Source of the DNA: an uncultured Acidimicrobiales bacterium
GTDB lineage: Bacteria; Actinomycetota; Acidimicrobiia; Acidimicrobiales; SHLQ01
DNA length: 64,000 nucleotides
Reading direction: 5' to 3'
Assembly (NCBI GenBank): GCA_938038815.1
Contig: CALHTF010000032.1
Location: forward strand, 62,001-126,000
Positions 54,778-63,790 of the stretch are shown in pieces (position 1 is the first letter of the stretch; every line of letters begins with the position of its first letter). Under the pieces are notes generated by a model. The model was given only the letters and a program-made list of their open reading frames with translations, ran no database searches and was not told the origin of the DNA. Made by a program: the position numbers and the translations under genes.

Positions 54778-54809
54778 GAAGGGGTGTGGCAACAGTGTCA
54801 CACCCCTTC
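54778..54809 (+). promoter_or_regulatory. 11-bp hairpin just upstream of the 171-aa protein gene
   Basis: GAAGGGGTGTG (54778-54788) pairs perfectly with CACACCCCTTC (54799-54809), 14 bases before the ATG. Between hairpin and ATG there is no ribosome binding site. A CAGTAT at 54812-54817 may be a -10 element of a leaderless transcript. It could also be a second terminator for hppA. Confidence 0.45.
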
Positions 54810-54823
54810 TGCAGTATTGGTAC

Positions 54824-55339
54824 ATGGCTACCTTTCCTCCCCACAACAATCACAAGAACCGGTCCCGTACCCCCACCTTTGCTGCCCTCGACGGCGGCGA
54901 GGAGCGGATCCGGACCGATGAAAGCCCCGACGCCTTCGTTCGCCAGCTCACCCCGAACGAGTTCTTGTCGGTTGAACATCGCCAGATCCGCCGCCAGATT
55001 GTCGAGGTGTGCTTCGCCACCGGCGTCACGATCGACCGCGACGTGCTCACCATCATCTTGGCCACCAAAGCGGGACGCGACGAGGCGTTTGGCCTGTGGA
55101 CCCCCACCACGGTTCGAGAGCTGTTGTGGGTCGACATCGTCGAGTGGTGCTTGATGCACGAAGTCGATGTTCCCGGCGACGTCCCCGAGACCCTGTGGGC
55201 CATGCTCGGGTGCCTCGCCGTGCCCGACGAGGAGATCGCGGCGCTGCGCGAACCGCTGACCCTCGAGGCCGGCCTCGACCGCAACGGCCGCCGCAAGCCC
55301 AACAAGCGTCGCCACCCCAGCCGCAAACGGGTCAGCTAA
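54824..55339 (+). CDS. Conserved hypothetical protein with basic C-terminus
   Basis: The protein has 171 residues. The N-terminus is polar and His/Asn-rich (FPPHNNHKNRSRTPTF). The centre is helical (FLSVEHRQIRRQIVEVCFATG, TTVRELLWVDIVEWCLMHEVDVPGDVPETLWAMLGCLA). The tail is strongly basic (RNGRRKPNKRRHPSRKRVS), suggesting nucleic-acid contact. I do not recognise a named domain. The ATG at 54824 is the first reasonable start. It lies 12 nt before a GNAT gene, so the two form a pair. Confidence 0.6.
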   Translation: MATFPPHNNHKNRSRTPTFAALDGGEERIRTDESPDAFVRQLTPNEFLSVEHRQIRRQIVEVCFATGVTIDRDVLTIILATKAGRDEAFGLWTPTTVRELLWVDIVEWCLMHEVDVPGDVPETLWAMLGCLAVPDEEIAALREPLTLEAGLDRNGRRKPNKRRHPSRKRVS

Positions 55340-55351
55340 CCTCAGCGCAGT

Positions 55352-56005
55352 ATGAGGCTGCACTGGGAACTTCCGCTTTCTACCGCCGGTATCGAAACCG
55401 AGCTCGGTGACGGTACTCCCGTGCGGATTCGACCCATCGATGCCGACGATGGCCCCGCCCTCGACGCGGCGTTTCAGCGCATGTCGCCTCGGTCGCGCTA
55501 TCTGCGGTTCTTTACCATTCGCGACGAACTCAGCGCATCGATGATCGATGGCTTTACCGACATCGACCACCGGCTGCATAGGGCGTGGGTGGTGATCGAT
55601 CCGGCAGTTCCCGGCGAACTCGATCGCGAAGCCGATGGCATCGGCATCGCGGTGGCCCGGCTGATTGGCTTGGCCGACGAACCCACCGTTGCCGAGGCAT
55701 CGCTGGCGGTGATCGACGACTACCAGAAACGAGGCGTGGGCCGCCTGTTGCTCGACTTGTTGGTGAGCACCGCCGCCATCGCCGGCGTCGAGAAGCTGCG
55801 GTTTGAAACCTTGTGGGAGAATCGGGGCATGCGCCGCCTTTTGGGCACGCTCGACGCGCAACAAAACAAGGAACTCAGCGACGCAACGGTGTTGGTGTAT
55901 GACGTCCCCATCAGCGATGGCGACGACGACACTGCGGGTGCCCTCTACGAAATCCTTCGCTGGATTGCCCGCTCGGAAAGCCAAGCCGAGGCCGCCGAAC
56001 ACTAG
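55352..56005 (+). CDS. GNAT-family N-acetyltransferase
   Basis: The protein has 217 residues. The acetyl-CoA motif A appears as EASLAVIDDYQKRGVGRLLLDLLVSTA, the Q/RxxGxG/A pattern, with the preceding beta strand GIAVARLIGL. The N-terminal VRIRPIDADDGPALDAAFQRMSPRSRYLRFF resembles the GNAT domains of Pat-type lysine acetyltransferases, but the cyclic-nucleotide and CoA-ligase modules of those proteins are absent. The acceptor is unknown. Confidence 0.85.
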   Translation: MRLHWELPLSTAGIETELGDGTPVRIRPIDADDGPALDAAFQRMSPRSRYLRFFTIRDELSASMIDGFTDIDHRLHRAWVVIDPAVPGELDREADGIGIAVARLIGLADEPTVAEASLAVIDDYQKRGVGRLLLDLLVSTAAIAGVEKLRFETLWENRGMRRLLGTLDAQQNKELSDATVLVYDVPISDGDDDTAGALYEILRWIARSESQAEAAEH

Positions 56006-56009
56006 GGCG

Positions 56010-56789
56010 CTAGTGCTCGGCCAAGAACTCCAGAACGCGGTCGGCGAGCTCGTCGGCGTGAGCACGGTTCGAGAACATGTGGTCGGCGCCATCGATCACC
56101 ACTTTGGTGGCGTGGCTTCCCGCGGCGTCGGCCAGCGCATGGCCATTGGCTGGCTCGACCACCGTGTCGTTGCCGGCAATCACCACCAGGTACGGCCGGC
56201 CGATCGATGCCGCCGCTTCGAGCACATCGTGGTTGTTGAGGTCGTCAAGAAACCCCGTGCCTAGGCAGAACGGCCGCCCGCCGAGCGACACTTCGGCTTT
56301 TCCTTGGCGAGCAATTTCGTCCACTTTGTGGGTGAACAGGTGACGCACATGATCGACCGCGCTCGGCGCCGCGAGGGTGATAATGGAGCTCACGGTCTTG
56401 AGCCGGTGAGCGGCCAACAACGCGGCCGCTCCACCCAAGCTGTGGCCGATGAGCACACAGGGGCCATAACCGCGTTCGATCAACGTTGTTGCGGCTCGGG
56501 TGAGATCGGACACATTCGACGACACCGATGTGGATTCAAAGGCCCCACCCGACTCTCCGAGTCCAGTGAAGTCGAATCGCAGCACCGCATACCCAGCGTC
56601 GGCGAGCGCCTTGGCCAGCCGCAGCGTCGTACGGATGTCTTTGCCGCAGCTAAAGCAATGGGCGATCAAAACCGATCCGAGGACCGGCGTTTGGGCTGCG
56701 GGGTGGTGCAAAACACCCGACAATTTGGCACCTGCTCCGCCCACAAAGGTCAGTTCTTCGGTGGTCGGCATATCACTTTGTGTGCTCAC
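56010..56789 (-). CDS. Alpha/beta hydrolase of the OsmC-associated type
   Basis: About 259 residues. The sequence LIAHCFSCGKDIRTTLRLAKALADAGYAVLRFDFTGLGESGG, followed by the nucleophile elbow GHSLGGA and a late HMFSN, is the variety often found as the N-terminal half of hydrolase-OsmC fusions; here no OsmC domain follows. The substrate is unknown. The GTG at 56789 is preferred because GAAGAG precedes it; a GTG at 56807 and an ATG at 56771 are alternatives. It is convergent with the GNAT gene, with four bases between stops. Confidence 0.8.
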   Translation of the reverse strand: MSTQSDMPTTEELTFVGGAGAKLSGVLHHPAAQTPVLGSVLIAHCFSCGKDIRTTLRLAKALADAGYAVLRFDFTGLGESGGAFESTSVSSNVSDLTRAATTLIERGYGPCVLIGHSLGGAAALLAAHRLKTVSSIITLAAPSAVDHVRHLFTHKVDEIARQGKAEVSLGGRPFCLGTGFLDDLNNHDVLEAAASIGRPYLVVIAGNDTVVEPANGHALADAAGSHATKVVIDGADHMFSNRAHADELADRVLEFLAEH

Positions 56790-56947
56790 GGCGAGCTCTT
56801 CTTTCACAGTGGGTGAGAATTAGGGATTTTGGCCTAGATGACCGGGTCGAATTGCTCATAAGCGGCCCCAACCCGCCGAACACCTACCTATCGGGCAACC
56901 GGGCGGAACCGGGCCGAAAACAGCAACCGATTCACTTTGGACAGATC

Positions 56948-57439
56948 ATGTCAGCTCATACCTCGAACAACACGAACCCCGTCGGCAATTCCCCTGCCGC
57001 TCGTGCCTCGACTGGCGCCCGGCGCCAGGCACCGGTCCTTTCGGGTGCCGATTCCTGGCGACGACTCCTGGCCGAAGAGGATCAGCGGTGCGAACGCACG
57101 GGCTTTCGGGCCGGAGTGATCAGCATCGATCACGGTCCAGCAGACCAAGCCTCCACCCGAACCGCCGCGGTGGTTCGAGTCCTGGGCGAAACGCTCAGCC
57201 TCACCGACCGAGCCTGCATCCTCAACGACAACGAAATCGCCATCTTGATGATGCCGGTAGCCGACACCGGAGCAACCGAACGACTGGCTCGCACCATCAA
57301 CACCCAACTCGAGCAACGGGGCATCTCGGCGGCGATTGGCTTCGCCCTGCGCCGAGATGACGGTTCGGGACTCAGCGGCGCGTCGGCTCGTGCCGATGCC
57401 TGCGCAGCCATCGCTCACGCTCGCAAGATTCGCCTGTAG
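56948..57439 (+). CDS. Degenerate GGDEF-like protein
   Basis: The protein has 163 residues. After a Ser/Ala/Asn-rich N-terminus (1-35) come DSWRRLLAEEDQRCERTGFRAGVISIDHG and LGETLSLTDRACILNDNEIAILMM, then LARTINTQLEQRGISAAIGFALRRDDG and an ADACAAIAHARK ending. The order matches the last part of a GGDEF domain, but the signature loop is replaced by NDNE. It is therefore unlikely to synthesise cyclic di-GMP. It may be a remnant or a non-catalytic binder. The start is uncertain because no good ribosome binding site is seen. Confidence 0.6.
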   Translation: MSAHTSNNTNPVGNSPAARASTGARRQAPVLSGADSWRRLLAEEDQRCERTGFRAGVISIDHGPADQASTRTAAVVRVLGETLSLTDRACILNDNEIAILMMPVADTGATERLARTINTQLEQRGISAAIGFALRRDDGSGLSGASARADACAAIAHARKIRL

Positions 57440-57447
57440 ACCCGAGG

Positions 57448-57987
57448 TTAGGACGGCGTTGTGGCTAGAACTTCAGCGATCGCCGCAACAACATCAGCTA
57501 GGTCGGGCGGTTGCTCGACCCCCAAGGCCTCCAGGGTAAAGAAGGCTTCGGTATGAGCACCTCTCCCCTGCAAGCTGACGACCAACTGACTGGGGCTGGG
57601 ATTGCCCATGGCGACCACCGCCTCGAGGTAACCCGACGAAGCGTCGGCGTAGGTGAGGTCGCCGACGATATCGAGGGCGTGCGCAAGACGGGCGTAAAGC
57701 TCATCGGGTGGCGCCTCGACCCGGAGCGCGTCGTCGACCACCTCGACCGGATCGACGGTTGGCTCGGGAAGAAGCGCATGGGAATCTCCCGGGTGGGCGA
57801 GGTGGGCCTCAAACGCCTGCATCGCCAGGTTCAACCGAATGGTCGCCTCCGCACCCTGCTCACCCGCAATGTCGGGGTGGCTCTCGCGGACGAGCCGTCG
57901 ATACCGGTCTTGGGCCTCGGCCAAGCTGACACTCGGATCGACACCGAGTATCTGACACGCTTGGCGGAAATCGACCACGTTACTCAC
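57448..57987 (-). CDS. J-domain (DnaJ-like) protein
   Basis: The protein has 179 residues and a GTG start. Residues about 10-60 form a J-domain with the diagnostic HPD at 37-39 (YRRLVRESHPDIAGEQG). The remainder (70-179) is acidic and helical with no Cys-rich zinc region or substrate-binding beta domain. It is probably a specialised Hsp70 co-chaperone; clients are unknown. It is convergent with the GGDEF-like gene. Confidence 0.78.
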   Translation of the reverse strand: MSNVVDFRQACQILGVDPSVSLAEAQDRYRRLVRESHPDIAGEQGAEATIRLNLAMQAFEAHLAHPGDSHALLPEPTVDPVEVVDDALRVEAPPDELYARLAHALDIVGDLTYADASSGYLEAVVAMGNPSPSQLVVSLQGRGAHTEAFFTLEALGVEQPPDLADVVAAIAEVLATTPS

Positions 57988-58088
57988 CGAGCCATCGTCG
58001 CATGGTTAACCAACGATGCACGACCCAAACCAAGCCCCGCTCAGGCCAGCCTGTTCATACGCCTCGCCGGTAGGCTGGCGTGCTGCCC

Positions 58089-59549
58089 ATGAGTCGTTCA
58101 CGAAAAGTTCTCGCCCTCGCCCTTCCCACCGCCGCCGCCGCTGCATGGTTCGCCCGCCAATCGGCCGCCGAATCTGGTCAAGGCGGGGTCAGCCACGTCA
58201 CCCGGTTCGACCGCAACCGCAAAATGGCCCAAATGTCGGCCCGGCTCGGCGCAGAGACCGCAGTCCACAAAGCCCGCCGGGCCGTTACGCCAAAGGCCCG
58301 CCGCGAAGACCTCGACGCCGAGTTCCAGGCCCGCACCGCCCAACACATCGCCGACGAACTCGGCGACATGAAGGGCGCGTTGATGAAACTCGGCCAAATG
58401 GCCAGCTACCTCGACGATGGCCTTCCCGAACCGGTTCGGTTGGCGCTTGGCCAGCTACAACAAGACGCTCCGCCGATGGATTTCGAGCTCACCCGCTGGG
58501 CGGTCGAGAAAGAGCTCGGGTTCGACCTCGACTCGGTGTTCTCGTATTTCTCGCCCGAACCGATCGCCGCCGCATCGATTGGCCAGGTCCACCGAGCCAC
58601 CACCCACGACGGCCGCGAAGTCGTCGTGAAAGTCCAGTACCCCGGCATCGACGAGGCCATCGCCTCCGACCTCGACAACACCGACATGGTGGCTCGCATC
58701 ATGTCGATGATCTTCCCGGGCCTCGAACCAGCACCCCTCGCCGAAGAACTCAAAGAACGGATCGGTGAAGAACTCGACTACGAGACCGAGGCCGACAACC
58801 AGGAGTTGTTCGCCAACTTCTACGCCGACCACCCGTTCATCCACATTCCCGAGGTGCAGCGCGATCTGTCCTCAAAGCGGGTTCTGACCTCCTCGTTCGC
58901 CGAAGGGTCTCGTTTCTCCGAAGTCGAAACGTGGAGCGAAGACGAACGGAACCTGGCGGCCGAAACCATGTTCCGGTTCGTCTTCCGAAGCTTGTATCGA
59001 CTCCTCGCCTTCAACGGCGACCCACACCCCGGCAACTACCTGTTCCGGCCTGGCGGTCACATTACGTTCCTCGACTTTGGTTTGGTGCGACGGTTCGACC
59101 CCGACGAAACCGACTTCTTTGGCGTGTTGATCCGCACGGTCCTCGCCGGCGATCAGGCCGCATTCCGCAAGGCTCTCGAGGACGGCGAACTGTTGCGAGC
59201 CGACGCACCGTTCACCGACGCCGAGATCCACGAATGGTTCATGCACTTCTATGAGATTGTGCGCAACGACGGGCCAACCTCGCTCGACGCCGAATACGCG
59301 TCAGAAACCTTGCGCCGCACGTTCGATCACAAAACCAACGAGATCCTCAAATACGCCAACGTCCCGCCCTCGTTTGCCCTGATTCAACGAATCAACCTAG
59401 GTATCTATGCACTGCTCGCCCACCTGGAAGCAACCGCGAACTGGCGCCGCATCGCCAACGAACTTTGGCCGTGGGTCGACGGGCCGCCGGCCACCCCAAT
59501 GGGCGAACAAGAAGCCGCCTGGCTCGCCCAAAAACCCAAGGCCAGCTAA
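58089..59549 (+). CDS. ABC1/UbiB-family atypical kinase
   Basis: About 486 residues. Family motifs are visible: GALMKLGQMASYLDD (the KxGQ region), the Ala-rich loop PIAAASIGQVHRA, VVVKVQYPG with the ATP-binding Lys, FNGDPHPGNYLF (catalytic) and ITFLDFGLVRR (metal-binding DFG). Members bind ATP and assist prenylquinone or lipid metabolism; the exact reaction is unproven. The N-terminus has a hydrophobic stretch (VLALALPTAAAAAWFA). A GTG three codons earlier is an alternative start. Confidence 0.88.
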   Translation: MSRSRKVLALALPTAAAAAWFARQSAAESGQGGVSHVTRFDRNRKMAQMSARLGAETAVHKARRAVTPKARREDLDAEFQARTAQHIADELGDMKGALMKLGQMASYLDDGLPEPVRLALGQLQQDAPPMDFELTRWAVEKELGFDLDSVFSYFSPEPIAAASIGQVHRATTHDGREVVVKVQYPGIDEAIASDLDNTDMVARIMSMIFPGLEPAPLAEELKERIGEELDYETEADNQELFANFYADHPFIHIPEVQRDLSSKRVLTSSFAEGSRFSEVETWSEDERNLAAETMFRFVFRSLYRLLAFNGDPHPGNYLFRPGGHITFLDFGLVRRFDPDETDFFGVLIRTVLAGDQAAFRKALEDGELLRADAPFTDAEIHEWFMHFYEIVRNDGPTSLDAEYASETLRRTFDHKTNEILKYANVPPSFALIQRINLGIYALLAHLEATANWRRIANELWPWVDGPPATPMGEQEAAWLAQKPKAS

Positions 59550-59551
59550 CC

Positions 59552-59601
59552 GAACTGGCCCGCCTACGCGTACCTAGAGGTACGCGTTTCATCCCCAGTT
59601 C
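59552..59601. terminator. Bidirectional terminator between convergent genes
   Basis: ACGCGTACC (59566-59574) and GGTACGCGT (59579-59587) form a 9-bp stem with loop TAGA. An outer GAACTGG/CCAGTTC pair (59552-59558 with 59595-59601) extends it. It lies between the stops of the ABC1 kinase and psuG genes. Confidence 0.65.
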
Positions 59602-60508
59602 AGGTCGATTCGGGTGGGTTAGGGAGATGGCGGGCGATTTCGATTGCTACCCGGGCGTTGTTTTCGGCCAACGCAAGATTGGCGGGCACCGTCGCTCCGC
59701 CAGTAGCGGCGGCGATGGCCGCCAACACGTAGGGTGTCGTGGCGGCACCGACCACACCTTCGGCTTCGGCTTCGGCGAGTGATGTCTCGATCGCTGCGTC
59801 GATGGTCTCCTCGGCGATGGCATCGGCTTCGGGGATCGGCACCGTCACCAGAATCCCGCCAGCGCGTCCGAGGCCGAACTGCGCCGCCGCAACCTCCGCC
59901 GCTTGCTTCGGTGTCTCGATAGTGCGAGGCACCGGCACCCCGCTCGATCGGGCATAGAACGCCGGGAAGGTGTCGGTGTTGAGTCCGAGAACCGGAACTC
60001 CTTGCGTTTCGAGCAACTCGACCGTGCGGGCAATGTCGAGAAAGTTCTTGGCGCCCGCACATACCGTCACCACATCGTGGGCCCCGAGCGCTCCGATGTC
60101 GGCGCTTACGTCGAGTCCGTCGCCCCGGTGGACCCCGCCGATGCCGCCGGTCGCAAACACTCGGATGCCAACCGCGGCGGCCAGAAACAGCGAGGCCGAT
60201 ACCGTCGTTGCGCCGACCGGCCATTTCTCGGCGACGGCAACCGGGAGTTCGCGTTCGGCAGCTTTTTGGGCCGGGCCGAGAATGCGGTCGTGTTCGTGCT
60301 CGGCCAGTCCAATCCGGGGTACGCCGTCGATGACCGCGGTTATCGCCGCGGTTCCTCCCCCAGCCTCGATGGCGCCGATGCAGCGATCGAGCGCTTCCTG
60401 GTTGGCCGGCGACGGCAGTCCCAGATTGGAAAAGATGGTGCTTTCAAGCGCCACAACCGGACGCCCCTCGGCCAGTGCGGACTCGACCGCTTCAGATACG
60501 TTGATCAC
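59600..60508 (-). CDS. psuG: Pseudouridine-5'-phosphate glycosidase
   Basis: The protein has 302 residues and a GTG start. PsuG features are ALESTIFSNLGLPSPANQE, the GGTAAITAVIDGVPRIGL region, FATGGIGGVHRG and SSGVPVPRTIETPKQAAEV. The enzyme splits pseudouridine monophosphate into uracil and ribose-5-phosphate in RNA nucleoside catabolism. It is nine bases downstream of a PfkB kinase gene, matching the usual psuK-psuG pair. No nucleoside transporter is nearby. Confidence 0.92.
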   Translation of the reverse strand: MINVSEAVESALAEGRPVVALESTIFSNLGLPSPANQEALDRCIGAIEAGGGTAAITAVIDGVPRIGLAEHEHDRILGPAQKAAERELPVAVAEKWPVGATTVSASLFLAAAVGIRVFATGGIGGVHRGDGLDVSADIGALGAHDVVTVCAGAKNFLDIARTVELLETQGVPVLGLNTDTFPAFYARSSGVPVPRTIETPKQAAEVAAAQFGLGRAGGILVTVPIPEADAIAEETIDAAIETSLAEAEAEGVVGAATTPYVLAAIAAATGGATVPANLALAENNARVAIEIARHLPNPPEST

Positions 60509-60517
60509 CCCGACAAT

Positions 60518-61375
60518 CTAGGCGGTCAAGGTGGCGCCTGGCGCCTGCACACAACGGGCGGCGAGCTTGTGGGCCCGATCGACCGCTACTCGAGGCGACG
60601 ACCCGTCGAGCAGGGCGCCCAAATACCCGGCGGCAAACGCATCGCCGGCGCCGGTGGTGTCGACGACCTCGAGCGATTTTACCGGCACCTCCATCACGTC
60701 GCCTTTGGCCGACACGATCAGCGTCGGATCAGCGCCTTGCTTGACGATGGTGGTTCCTGCGCCACGAATCGGAGCGCCCACTTCGTAGCCGAGGGCACCA
60801 TGTTCGTCGTCGTTCGCGAACACCGTCGCTGGCTGAACCGTTTCGAGAAAGGCGCGCAATTCTGCCGGACCAAACTCCTCGATCATCGCCGTCGACGACA
60901 GGTCGATCGTGATCGCGCACCCCAACTCGCTCGCATCGCCGATCAGTCTCGATGTGGTGCGGGCCAGCGGATCGGTAACCAAGCTGTAGACCGGCACGTG
61001 CAGTACATCGGCGCCGTCGAGCACGTCGTCGGCGGTTATCGCCAACTGCACGCTGGCCCCTCGGTCGGTCAGGAAGGTCCGTTCGCCACGGGAGTCGACC
61101 AACACGATGATCGATCCGGTCGAACCTTGATGAGTGACCCGAGTGTCGACCCCGCAGTCGCCGAGTTCGGCGGCCAAGCGTCGGCCGAGCGGGTCATCGC
61201 CCACCTGGCCCACGAACCTGACCGGCGTGTTGTCCTGGGCGGCAAACGCCGCCACGTTGGCCGCACTACCACCGCGTCGACGAAACACCTGGGTGGGGGT
61301 ATCGGTACCTTTGCGAGGGTCGGCCCGCAGATGCGCGACAACGTCCTCTACTAAATCGCCTATCGAAACAAGCAC
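60518..61375 (-). CDS. psuK: PfkB-family carbohydrate kinase, probable pseudouridine kinase
   Basis: The protein has 285 residues and a GTG start. The GGSAANVAAFAA substrate motif and VVDTTGAGDAFAAGYLGALL, with the catalytic Asp and anion hole, identify PfkB kinases. The position beside psuG makes pseudouridine the likely substrate, giving pseudouridine monophosphate; sequence alone would also allow ribose or another nucleoside. A GGTCAA-ACCTGG-TTGACC hairpin (61378-61395) overlaps its upstream region. Confidence 0.85.
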   Translation of the reverse strand: MLVSIGDLVEDVVAHLRADPRKGTDTPTQVFRRRGGSAANVAAFAAQDNTPVRFVGQVGDDPLGRRLAAELGDCGVDTRVTHQGSTGSIIVLVDSRGERTFLTDRGASVQLAITADDVLDGADVLHVPVYSLVTDPLARTTSRLIGDASELGCAITIDLSSTAMIEEFGPAELRAFLETVQPATVFANDDEHGALGYEVGAPIRGAGTTIVKQGADPTLIVSAKGDVMEVPVKSLEVVDTTGAGDAFAAGYLGALLDGSSPRVAVDRAHKLAARCVQAPGATLTA

Positions 61376-61404
61376 CGGGTCAAACCTGGTTGACCGGAGC
61401 GACC

Positions 61405-62133
61405 TTAGGAGGTTGTTGCGTCGGTATTGTCGCCGCTCGATGCAGTGAGATCGATGATCTCGGCATCGTCGCTGGCCGGTACTGGTTCGGGCGGGCTGTA
61501 GGCGCCGGCCAGTTCCATGAGGTCATCAGCCATCTGCTTGAGACGGTGCTGTTCGACAATGATCGTGCCCTGGACCCGTTCGAGGTCGAGGTTGCGCTGT
61601 TCGATATCGCCTTCGAGTTCGCGAAGGTCGTTCTGCAACCGACTGGCGGCCTCGAAGGCTTTGCGGTCGCCATCGCGGCTGATCTCGGCGGCCCGAACCT
61701 CGGCTTCGGCCAAGATCTCGTCGGCACGGACTCGGGCTTCGCCGATTGCGTCGGCCGATGCCTTTTGCGCCATGCGCAAGATAACTTCGGCGGCCTCTTC
61801 GTTGGCGAGGCGCTGGGCCGGGCCAATCTCGGCTTCTTTGGCAACCGCTACTTCTTCAACGACATCTTCTTCGACCTCGGCGACCGGAGCGGCAACCGCC
61901 GCCACTGCTGGCTCAGGTGCTGGTGCCGGCGCTGCCGCGAGCTTTGCCTTTTCGGCCTGGCAGGCTTCAAGCTCGGCGCCGACCCGACCAATCTCGGCGT
62001 GCAGCGAATCGATCTGCGCAGCGACCTGTTCGAGATAGGCGTCGACTTCGGCTGGGTCGTACCCCTTGCGAGCTTTCGCGGTGAACGCCTTTGCGATTAC
62101 GTCGCGTCCGGTAAGGCCTCTATCAACTGCCAT
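61405..62133 (-). CDS. DivIVA-domain coiled-coil protein
   Basis: The protein has 242 residues. The N-terminal DivIVA-type region reads FTAKARKGYDPAEVDAYLEQVAAQIDSLHAEIG. An Ala/Pro/Glu linker (about 68-100) follows, then a long coiled coil (LANEEAAEVILRMAQKASADAIGEARVRADEILAEAE to LKQMADDLMELA). The acidic C-terminus ends DATTS. Such proteins bind curved membrane and organise polar or septal wall growth in actinobacteria; this may be the Wag31 equivalent or a paralog. The upstream neighbour on the same strand is a LytM endopeptidase gene. Confidence 0.82.
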   Translation of the reverse strand: MAVDRGLTGRDVIAKAFTAKARKGYDPAEVDAYLEQVAAQIDSLHAEIGRVGAELEACQAEKAKLAAAPAPAPEPAVAAVAAPVAEVEEDVVEEVAVAKEAEIGPAQRLANEEAAEVILRMAQKASADAIGEARVRADEILAEAEVRAAEISRDGDRKAFEAASRLQNDLRELEGDIEQRNLDLERVQGTIIVEQHRLKQMADDLMELAGAYSPPEPVPASDDAEIIDLTASSGDNTDATTS

Positions 62134-62324
62134 CTAAGTACTCTCTCCATGTATCGCCGAGAGCCAATTTTGACTCACCAACAACGGCTTTACCAGTAGC
62201 CAACCCGCAAATGGGCCGGATGACCTAGGGCCAAAACCGGTCTTTACTCTGGCAACATTGCTAACACATCCCCCGTGAGTCCCGCCAAGTGGGCTATAAG
62301 GAAGCAATTCTCACGCAATGTGGC

Positions 62325-62343
62325 GCACCGCTCACCGCGGTGC
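62325..62343 (-). terminator. Hairpin after the first LytM gene
   Basis: GCACCGC and GCGGTGC form a perfect 7-bp stem with a 5-base loop, 14 bases after the M23 gene stop on -. It probably separates that gene from divIVA. Confidence 0.55.
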
Positions 62344-62356
62344 TCGAGGGTGCGTA

Positions 62357-63508
62357 CTAGCCGATGTACTGGCGAGGATCGACCGGAGTTCCGTTCTGGC
62401 GGATCTCAAAGTGAAGGTGCGGACCGGTCGAGAGGCCGGTCGAGCCAATCTCGCCGATCTTTTCGCCCTTGTTCACCGACGCGCCAACCGAGGTCTTGAT
62501 GCCGCCCTCACGCTGGTGGCAGTACACCGACGTGAGACCGCCACCGTGGGAGATGATGACGGTGTTACCACAGCCGCCGTTCCAACCGGCGAGAATGACC
62601 TTGCCGTTCGCCGCGGCAACAATTGTCGTGCCCGATGCGCCGCTGATGTCGACGCCGTTGTGCATCCGGGTGTACCCAAGGATCGGGTGACGACGAGGCC
62701 CGAACGGTGAACCGATTCGGCCCGCGGTGGGCTTGGTCCAGCCATCGGCCGACGGCGGGTTGAGCAACTCATCGAGTTCGGCTTCCTTCTGGCGGATGAT
62801 CGCCTTCAGCTCATCCTCTTCAGCGATCGCATGTTCGAACTGTTGATTCCACTCGTCGAGACGACGTTGAACATCGGCCTTGAGCCGCTCCTGGGTTGCC
62901 TGACGCTCGGCCAGCACCTCAAGCTCGCTCGCCCGACGCTCGGTGATGGTCTTCACCTCGGCACGGGCGATCGCTGCCTCGGCGGTTACGTCGGCTAGGT
63001 CGGCCTGGAGTTGGCGAAGATCGTCAAAGGCATCGTCGCGGTTCTGGTTCGCCACGTCGATGTAGGACACCTTGCGAACCGTCTGGCTCAGGTCGGCCGA
63101 CTCAAACCACACATCGTTCGACTGGGCGGCACCGGTGTAGGCATCGACGGCAAACTGCTTGGCCGCCAGCCGGGCCTCGCTGATCTCGCCTTGGAGGGCT
63201 TCTTCAGCCTTCTTCGAACGGCGCACAAACCGCTTCGCGTTAGCGAGGTCGACCTCGGCGGCTTCGACTCGGGCCAGCTGCGCCTCAACCGACGCAATCG
63301 CCGCGTCGAGCGCCTCTTGGACCTCGGCGTTCTCGGCTTTGAGGACATCAACTTTGGCCGCTGCTGCTGCTTTGGCAGCCGCTGCCTCCTCGCGTTCTTG
63401 ACGGGCCCGATCGATCTCGCTTTTGAGATCAGCTTCCTCAGACGCAACAGCGGTAGACACCAGCACCATCATCAGCGCCATCAGGGCAGCAAGAAGACGC
63501 GCACTCAT
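62357..63508 (-). CDS. Secreted M23 (LytM) endopeptidase with coiled coil
   Basis: About 383 residues starting at MSARLLAALM, a signal peptide that ends near AVASEE. A coiled coil spans about 28-245 (EIDRARQEREEAAAAKAAAA, then VKTITERRASELEVLAERQ). The C-terminal LytM domain has the zinc motifs HNGVDISG and HLHFE, with YCHQ between them, so the catalytic residues are intact. The EnvC/RipC-like arrangement suggests control by an FtsEX-like partner, not present in this window. It cleaves peptide cross-links of the wall. Confidence 0.88.
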   Translation of the reverse strand: MSARLLAALMALMMVLVSTAVASEEADLKSEIDRARQEREEAAAAKAAAAAKVDVLKAENAEVQEALDAAIASVEAQLARVEAAEVDLANAKRFVRRSKKAEEALQGEISEARLAAKQFAVDAYTGAAQSNDVWFESADLSQTVRKVSYIDVANQNRDDAFDDLRQLQADLADVTAEAAIARAEVKTITERRASELEVLAERQATQERLKADVQRRLDEWNQQFEHAIAEEDELKAIIRQKEAELDELLNPPSADGWTKPTAGRIGSPFGPRRHPILGYTRMHNGVDISGASGTTIVAAANGKVILAGWNGGCGNTVIISHGGGLTSVYCHQREGGIKTSVGASVNKGEKIGEIGSTGLSTGPHLHFEIRQNGTPVDPRQYIG

Positions 63509-63730
63509 GCTCGTTCGAAAATGGAGATACACCCAGGAAATCCTTGTTGCGGTTCCGCCCGCAGCGGACCAATCTATCGCCGCTCAAGCCCTAAGGGACC
63601 TCACCAGCCCAAATCTGTCAAACCCGGCCTTTTTGGTCGGTCGCTCGCAAGCTCGCTCCCTCTGCGCTTCGCTATGACGCTCAACCTGTGCCCCTCGCCC
63701 TCCGCGAGCTCCGGGCTCTTTGCCTTATTC

Positions 63731-63790
63731 CCCTTGAAATTTTCGCGCTTGACTGGCTCTTAGCGGGTTAAGCGCGATCAGAAACTGGGT
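63731..63790 (-). repeat. Post-stop hairpin repeat, copy D
   Basis: Read on -, TTTCTGATCGCGCTTAACCC leads into a partly paired arm (CGCGCTT/AAGCGCG outer stem, 63744-63750 with 63770-63776) and ends in CGCGAAAATTTCAAGGGG. It begins directly after the stop of the edge M23 gene and has its orientation. Confidence 0.65.
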
